From contig RBKR01000026.1 in NCBI GenBank assembly GCA_004835665.1, forward strand, positions 558,001-622,000: a stretch of 64,000 nt of DNA, in the 5' to 3' direction. Positions 58,382-64,000 of the stretch are shown here, piece after piece (the stretch's first letter is position 1; each line of letters opens with the position of its first letter). Source of the DNA: Phoma sp. XZ068 (taxonomy: Eukaryota > Ascomycota > Dothideomycetes > Pleosporales > Didymellaceae). Position numbers and translations under genes: made by a program. The notes below the pieces were generated by a model. That model searched no databases. It was not told the origin of the DNA and was given only the letters and a program-made list of their open reading frames with translations.

Positions 58382-60213
58382 TCAATGACCGCAATCGCAC
58401 GCTCTTCCATGCAGCAGGTGCCTCTTCTTGAAGTCCCCCGTATAGTCCGCAAGATGCGTTTGACCGTCCAGTCGCTCACCCTCCTGCGGGATCTTGCCCA
58501 TCCAACTGACTTCCGTGCCATTGACATCCAGCACCTTGAGATCTTTGCCTTTCTCCCTCAGCTCCTTTGTCACAGCTTCAACATCCACGCCCAGATAGTT
58601 CCTGAGGAACTCGCCAACTTCGGTGTTCTCATGGTTACCCACTAGCGCCTTCGCCTTCTCAGGATCAGACGAGTAGATGTTGACGTCGGCAGCCGAGTGG
58701 CCATGGGTGCTCCACCCTGTCTGCGAGCGGCGGGAGATCATATCTGCGTAGGCATACAGAGCGGTGAGTGGAGCGTCCGTAATGGCTTCGACTTCTTCCT
58801 CGGTGTAGTCATGGATGCCGAGGCCCTCGGTGATGCTGTTGATGACGAAGATCTTCTTTCGCTCATGTGAGGGTGAGGAGAGGAGGTAGCCGGCGTATTC
58901 GCTGGCGAGGCGCTCGGCGGAGTGCGAGGCGTTGGCTAGAGGGGCAGGGTACCAGACGTAGTCGGGGTAGGTGGTGTGGAGCTCTGTAGAGTGTTAGCAG
59001 TGTGAGTGCAGGTTGGGTAAGTATTTAACGTACGACGAGCGGTAGCCAGGCCGCCGGTTTCGTGGTCAGAGGTAGAAACCATGACCGTCTCAGTCTTCTC
59101 GTTCTTGATAAAGTCGAGCACACTGGCGAAGGTCTTGTCGTAGGCGAGCACTTCATGGACCTGGGCAGCAGGGTCGTTGTGATGGCCGGCATGGTCTATC
59201 CTCGAACCTTCAAGCATAAGGAAGAATCCCTTGTCGCTGTCGCGGGTGGCTTCGCTCAAAGCCTTCATGGCGGCCTCTGCCATCTCGTGCAGCGAGGGGT
59301 ACTTGTCGTTCTCGTTGCGGCGGTCGATCTCGTACGGGATGTCGCCATCAGCAAAGAGGCCCAGCATGGGGAAGTCGACCTTGGCACCGCCCTTTAGGCT
59401 GTCGAAACCAGCGCGGTCCGAGACATAGTTGAAGCCGTTCTTGCGCGCGAGGTCGACGACATCGCGGTTGTCGGCGCGGCAGGAGTGGTCGACGGTGGCG
59501 TTGGGGACAAAGTGGCAGCGACCACCACCGAACATCAGATCCACGACACGGCCAAGGGGATAGTCGCCGACCATTTGCTCGGCAATGCGGTCCTCTTCCT
59601 GGCGCATGTTGACGTGTGCCGCGAAGCAGGCGGGCGTGGCGTCGGTGATGCGTGTGGTGACAACCAGACCGGTCATGTAGCCGGCCTGCTTGGCTGCCTC
59701 GAGCACCGTGCCGCAGGGCTCGTGGTCGGGTGTGACTGAGATGGCGCCGTTGTAGCTCTTCTGCGCGCAGGAGAAAGCAGTCGCGCCGGCGGCAGAGTCG
59801 GTGATGAGGCTGGACGAGGAGCGAGTGCGCGACTGGCCAATCATGTGCTGGTCGATGACGAGCTGCTCGCTGAAGGGCGCGCCGTTCTGGAACTGCATGA
59901 AGCTGCGCGTCAGGCTCAGACTCGTAGGGCCCATGCCGTCGGACACCATGAAGATGAGGTTGCGCTTTCCATGGCTGTTGCTGGGCTTGTCGGCTGCTGG
60001 AGATCCCCCGCCGGTCTTCTGGTATACCACAGCGAGCACGACAACGCCTGCCGTTGCTATGACTGCCCAGACCAACAGTCCAATCTCACGCCATCTCTTC
60101 CAGGGTGAATCACGGCGCTCGGTGCGCTTGCCCGTCAGGAGGGCGTCTTCCTCGGCGATGTCGCGTTCCTGGAACTCCGAGGACGTCCGGTTGGAAAGGA
60201 GAGGGCGACTCAT
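58382..60213 (-). CDS. PHO8: Alkaline phosphatase, membrane-anchored, vacuolar PHO8 type (593 aa)
   Basis: Zn/Mg-dependent phosphomonoesterase. Exons 59,034-60,213 and 58,382-58,983 give 594 codons, joined across a 50-bp intron (GTACGT...GCTAAC...CTACAG). A cytosolic N-terminus with dileucine-like features (EEDALL) precedes one transmembrane segment at about 44-64 (IGLLVWAVIATAGVVVLAVV), the type II topology of yeast Pho8, which goes to the vacuole. Catalytic Ser is in TDSAAGATAFS (about 140). Metal ligands lie in SDGMG, EGSRIDHAGHHND, STSDHETGG and the late THGHSAADVNIY. All are present. Divergent from the RPC6 gene across a 517-bp promoter. PHO regulation is plausible by family, but no PHO4-type site was confirmed. 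Confidence 0.9.
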
Positions 60214-60730
60214 CGTCGGTAGCCGTTGTCGCCGGTGCAGCCGGTGCAGCTGTGGTGGTGAAGGAGTGGCAGGACAGCGGGCTGTCGCAAGGGAGTGATG
60301 GCATCCAGGCTGATCAGGACCATGGATCCGAAGGCGCCGCCCTGCGCCGGAAGATCGGCCGCCGCCAAGCGATTCCGGGCCTAGCTCCCTCTGGCGCCCA
60401 TCATCTGCGCTCGAGGCGTGCCTCTCGCGGCCTCCTTCTGACTTGTATCACAAGCAGCAAGTTGTGGGGTAACGTGGTCCCGGTAGCAGGGACAAAGGCC
60501 GTCCTGCCGCTGTGAATCTGCACATGACGTGTGACCACACCGCAGATGGGCTCGGAGGTGCACAGCTCCCCGCCGCTCCAAGTGGGTCCAACTGTCGCTC
60601 TGGCGTGCACGTGATGACTCCGCTACACTTTTTTGTGAGCAAACACGGCGTCGACCTGCGCACCCACTTGCGCCCCGGCTGCAGCACCACGCCCATGATC
60701 GAACGGTAACGCGTAGCAACACCCGACAAC
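60214..60730. promoter_or_regulatory. Divergent alkaline phosphatase / RPC6 promoter region
   Basis: GC-rich spacer between two start codons. CACGTG-like GCACGTGATG occurs at 60,607-60,616, but a single site is weak evidence of regulation. Confidence 0.4.
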
Positions 60731-61885
60731 ATGGCTGCACCCATGGCGCCCTCGATGCTGCCAAAAGAGGAGGAGCCCTCCACCGTCGACCTCGCCAACA
60801 ATGACGCCGGCACCCCCGCCGACGCGCTCTACGACAAATGCGCGCAGAGATCGCAGGGCACTGTCTTCTTCCAGCGCGACCTGTCTAACATGCAGGTCGC
60901 CGACACCATGGCCGAGCTCACCATGCTCCTGCAGGAGCTGTGCGACCGCCATCTCATGAAGCTGATGACGTTTGAGGGAGAGCCTTGCTGGAAGCTGCGG
61001 TCGCGCCCAGAAGCCGACAAGTAGGGAATTCCTGCGCCTACCTTTGTCCTGCACCACTAATCCCCGTCCAGGCTGCGACGACTGACACCTGACGAACGCC
61101 TGCTCTACCACCACATCGACCAAGTCCAGGCCGAAGGCATCTGGTCCAAGGCCCTGCGCGCCCGAACCAACGTCACACAGCAAGTCCTCACCAAATGTCT
61201 CAAGAGCTTGGAGTCGAAAGACCTCGTGCAGTCGGTCATGAGCGTCAAGTTCCCAAACCGCAAGATGTACTTGCTGAAGCACCTACGACCTTCCGAAGAC
61301 ATTGCTGGAGGTCCATGGCAGTCAGAGGGCGACTTCGACACAGCTCTGATTGAGACAATATCAGGCATCGTCGCCCAATATATCGAGAATGAGACATGCA
61401 TAAAAGTCCCTGGGAACTGGAACGACTACGAGCGGCCACACAGGACAGCTGAGATCGCACACAAGAAGGCGCAGGTACAAGGGATACGAGATATCGAAGA
61501 TGCCCCGGCAGTGAAACCGTACCACCAACCAAGGGATCCAAACTCGTCCAAAATCGTGCACAAGAGCAGCCCGCAATATCCAACCTCTGCCTCAGTTGCT
61601 GTCTGGTTGAACTCGAAGGAGATATTGAGAGGCAAATTCGTACGAGAGGACGACATGGAACAGCTGCTGGAGATGATGGTGCTTGACGGGAGACTCGAGA
61701 AGATCTCGGGAACAAACTACCGCACTGTCTTGACTGCGGTCGACACCAAGGTATACAATGGCTTCGTCGACGCTCCGTGCGGCAACTGCCCTGTCTTTGA
61801 TCTCTGCGGCGACGAAGGAGAAATCTCAGCCAGGACTTGCGTGTACTTTGGGCAATGGTTAGAGACGCAGTCGGAAGAGGCGTAA
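60731..61885 (+). CDS. RPC34: RNA polymerase III subunit RPC6/RPC34 (367 aa)
   Basis: Subunit of the RPC82-RPC34-RPC31 trimer that opens promoters of tRNA and 5S genes with TFIIIB. Exons 60,731-61,020 and 61,072-61,885 give 368 codons across a 51-bp intron (GTAGGG...GTCCAG). Winged-helix segments are visible: QRDLSNMQVADTMAELTMLL with CWKLRSR (about 45-93), and LYHHIDQVQAEGIWSKALRA to RKMYLLKHL (about 105-180). The C-terminal domain (AVWLNSKEILRGKF, MVLDGRLEKISG) ends with the conserved cysteine cluster CGNCPVFDLCGDEGEISARTC, which binds an iron-sulfur cluster in archaeal and human relatives. Slightly longer than yeast (317) because of an N-terminal extension and an inserted loop. Confidence 0.9.
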
Positions 61886-62053
61886 AACTAAGATCCCACG
61901 AGGCATAGCGATGGCGTTCAGGGCTTTGATGCATTTTCGGCTATTATTGAGGGAATACCCAACCATACATTCTTATGACGATTGTCATGTCTCTCTCCTA
62001 AATCTCGTCCATTCTGACCCTGGAAGCTCAGACCTTATTAGGATTTCCCACGT

Positions 62054-62953
62054 TCACTGCCCCTTGACACCAACTCCGACGATACCCTCGAAATCCATAA
62101 AAACATGTTTATCATCACCGCCTGCCTCCTCCCTTACAAGCTCCTTCATCGTCTCCCCAACCCCCTGCAACCACTCTTCCCTCTTCTCCTCTGGCCACTG
62201 CTTACTCAACATCCGGAGCATGAATCCCATAGTCGTCATGAAAATATCCGGCGTCCCGCAATTCACATTGAACTTCTTCTGCACCACCTCCACCTTCTGC
62301 AGCCCCACCTCTTCCAACTGCGCCGTCACAAACGAAATGTCGTTCCATGGGCGCCCATTCGTCATACTCAACCAGAGCTGATTCGAGCTGGGGAGCTCTG
62401 GCCCATTGTCCATTTTCGCGTACGTGCGGGCGAGCAGGTCATACCAGGGAAGACTGGCCCACGTGCTCAGCGCCAGCGTGCCTCCAGACGCCAGCTTGGC
62501 CGCAAGTTTGGTAACAGTGTCTGGCGGAAGCACGAAGATGGCAAACCCGACGAAGATGTGCGCGAGCAAGTCTTCGTCAACCTGTTCCAATTTCGTCCCG
62601 TCGACAACTCGTGTCTCCAACCCTGTCCATCCTTCCTCCTGGCCTCGCGCTTTCAGGTACTCCAGCATCGGCGTACTGATGTCGCCTGCTAGGACTTTCA
62701 AGATTCCCCATTGCTCCTTTGGCACAGCAGCGTAGATCTCGGCTTCAACAGCACCGGTGCCGCAGCCGAGGTCGAAGATGGTCACAGGCTTCGTGGTGAT
62801 GTTGCAAATGCGATCGGCAGTTTCTACCATAATGGCTGCAAATGGTCGTGTAGCATTTTCAGCTGCCTTGTAGCGCTGGGCAACATCGGAGCTTTGCCAG
62901 GCAGACGTAATGCTGGGGTCAAGATCGGGCTTGGTGGTAGTTTGGGCAGCCAT
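62054..62953 (-). CDS. SAM-dependent methyltransferase, class I (299 aa)
   Basis: Small-molecule-type methyltransferase with a Rossmann SAM fold. Intronless. The ATG at 62,953 (MAAQTTTKPDLD) was chosen; an in-frame upstream ATG at 63,037 would add 28 poorly conserved residues. SAM motif I is FDLGCGTGAVEAE (about 60-72), the acidic loop is LAGDISTPMLEYLK, motif II/III surround VVDGTKLEQVDEDLLAHIF, and post-motif ALSTWASLPWYDLL follows. The substrate cannot be told. Upstream spacer of about 500 bp to the next gene; no cluster context. Confidence 0.85.
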   Translation of the reverse strand: MAAQTTTKPDLDPSITSAWQSSDVAQRYKAAENATRPFAAIMVETADRICNITTKPVTIFDLGCGTGAVEAEIYAAVPKEQWGILKVLAGDISTPMLEYLKARGQEEGWTGLETRVVDGTKLEQVDEDLLAHIFVGFAIFVLPPDTVTKLAAKLASGGTLALSTWASLPWYDLLARTYAKMDNGPELPSSNQLWLSMTNGRPWNDISFVTAQLEEVGLQKVEVVQKKFNVNCGTPDIFMTTMGFMLRMLSKQWPEEKREEWLQGVGETMKELVREEAGGDDKHVFMDFEGIVGVGVKGQ

Positions 62954-63478
62954 GATGGGGTGGCAAGGTGCTTGTTTGTTGGTTGTATATGTGACAGCTC
63001 CTAAGGGGCGTGGGTAAATAATGTACAGCTCTCCCAAGGTAGGTTGGGTAGTCCTTGCTTTAAATCCAGCTGGCCAAAGAGCGCAGATTAGGCTGCTATA
63101 TGTACCTCAGACCACTCCCGCTTGAGGATACCCGATTTGGCAGTGCATTTTGTAGTGCTTATGGTCTATTGCCCATCCATGGAAAGGCTTACTAAAGCGA
63201 CTGGAGAAGAAAGAGATTTGTGCACTGGTGGTTAGAGTTGCTTTGGGTTGGTTCGAGTAAGCTGCGTCCCGCGGAGACATTTACGTAGTACGTGTCTTGA
63301 AAACGGAGACTTTTTGCGGCTGAGATTGTAAGACTCATAGTGCTCCGCACACAAACTTCGGCCCATCATAAGAGCATATTATAGAAAGATCTTAGTTTGA
63401 GTGAAATTTGAGGGGAATAGAAGAGGACTAGGCAATGTAGCTGAACCATATTCTTAACGTCAATGTTCTGGTCCTTGA
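62954..63478. other. Intergenic, methyltransferase promoter
   Basis: No gene or repeat recognised. Confidence 0.5.
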
Positions 63479-64000
63479 TCAGACCTTCAAGAATGCCTCC
63501 GTGACGATCAGCCACACCAGAAACACAGCAGCACACGATACGACCCCATTTAATGCACCCTCAGGCGTGAGCTTACCCCTCCCATCGATCGTGCCTCGGG
63601 CCAAGTAATTTGGCGACACGCTTGCCGCGTTAGAACGAGAGGGCCACGAATGCCTGCGTCTTGTAAACACGGTGAAGGGACACACGTGCGGTCGAAAAAT
63701 AACGTGGTGTAGTGTTATGATTCGTGTCAATAAAACTATACGTATGCAACTTCGAAACTCACGGAACGAATCCTCCATCACGATCAGCCAGCTTGGAGAA
63801 CTCTAGCATCGCTCTCAGAACAGCAACACCACTGCCTTGCGTCTCGACCGTTCGACCTCGTCCACGGTCGTTCAAGTCGCGGGAGCGGCTCAGATTGGCA
63901 GTCTCGTCTTTGTCCCCAGTGATATCGTGGCCCGCCAAACGCTCCTCCTCATCCACCCCGTCATCTGACATGTCAACCACTTCCTCAAAATGCGCCGCAT
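63479..64000 (-). CDS. Partial gene, C-terminal part of a tail-anchored membrane protein
   Basis: 3' end of a gene whose start lies beyond the window. The exon reaching the edge (63,763-64,000) encodes an acidic then Arg-rich segment (EEVVDMSDDGVDEEER; RDLNDRGRGRTVE; LRAMLEFSKLADRDG). A 103-bp intron (GTGAGT...TTACAAG) leads to the last exon, 63,479-63,659, in frame (FVPRRHSWPSRSN), ending in a hydrophobic segment VVSCAAVFLVWLIVTEAF and FLKV. A single segment at the very C-terminus suggests a tail-anchored or last-TM membrane protein. The family is not recognised. Confidence 0.6.

Noticed and set aside
1..64000. tRNA, rRNA or CRISPR features
   Set aside because: None seen on reading both strands for tRNA-type boxes or regular repeat-spacer arrays; a structure-based search was not possible.

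Overview
The window is nuclear DNA of a filamentous ascomycete (Pezizomycotina). The gene content, with homologues of the plant-interaction effectors Ecp2 and NIS1, short introns of about 40-60 bp with CTAAC-like branch sites, and transposons mutated at CpA, suggests a plant-associated dothideomycete. That placement is an inference; no rRNA or marker gene was available to test it.

Bases 1 to about 22,780 are an AT-rich block made only of retrotransposon wreckage. At least five LTR elements are present. Element A (1-4,561, pol on +) has its 3' LTR split by element B (4,561-18,890, +). Element B has its gag split by element N (5,577-12,902, on -), which has a perfect 5-bp target duplication. 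Fragments of a third relative (C, 18,916-20,620, +) and an inverted one (D, 20,621-21,631, -) follow, then older LTR debris. Nearly every broken codon is a C-to-T or G-to-A change, as expected of repeat-induced point mutation (RIP). Reading stops as glutamine still shows the gag-RT-RNase H-integrase order of Ty3/gypsy elements. Elements A, B, C and N each also carry a remnant gene on the strand opposite to gag-pol, between integrase and the 3' LTR; the one in N has introns.

From about 22,780 the base composition switches abruptly to ordinary gene DNA. The first gene past the border is an Ecp2/Hce2-type secreted protein. After a gene-poor 4.6 kb come a class I/II aminotransferase and a convergent Zn2Cys6 regulator, whose promoters share CGGCG/CGCCG inverted repeats. 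Housekeeping genes follow: importin KAP120/IPO11, PEX2, a BuGZ-like zinc-finger protein and a UCH deubiquitinase. Then come a NIS1-like effector, an S28 serine carboxypeptidase, the exon-junction protein Y14, 6-phosphogluconate dehydrogenase, a small secreted protein, a bilirubin-oxidase-type multicopper oxidase, vacuolar-type alkaline phosphatase, RNA polymerase III subunit RPC6, a methyltransferase, and the 3' end of a tail-anchored membrane protein.

Exon boundaries were placed by hand from splice signals and frame continuity. For every complete multi-exon gene except the small secreted protein at 51.6-52.2 kb, the summed exons give an uninterrupted frame. The secreted or vacuolar products (Ecp2-like, NIS1-like, S28 peptidase, multicopper oxidase, small secreted protein, phosphatase) suggest a host-facing role for part of the locus, while the housekeeping genes have no obvious link to one another.
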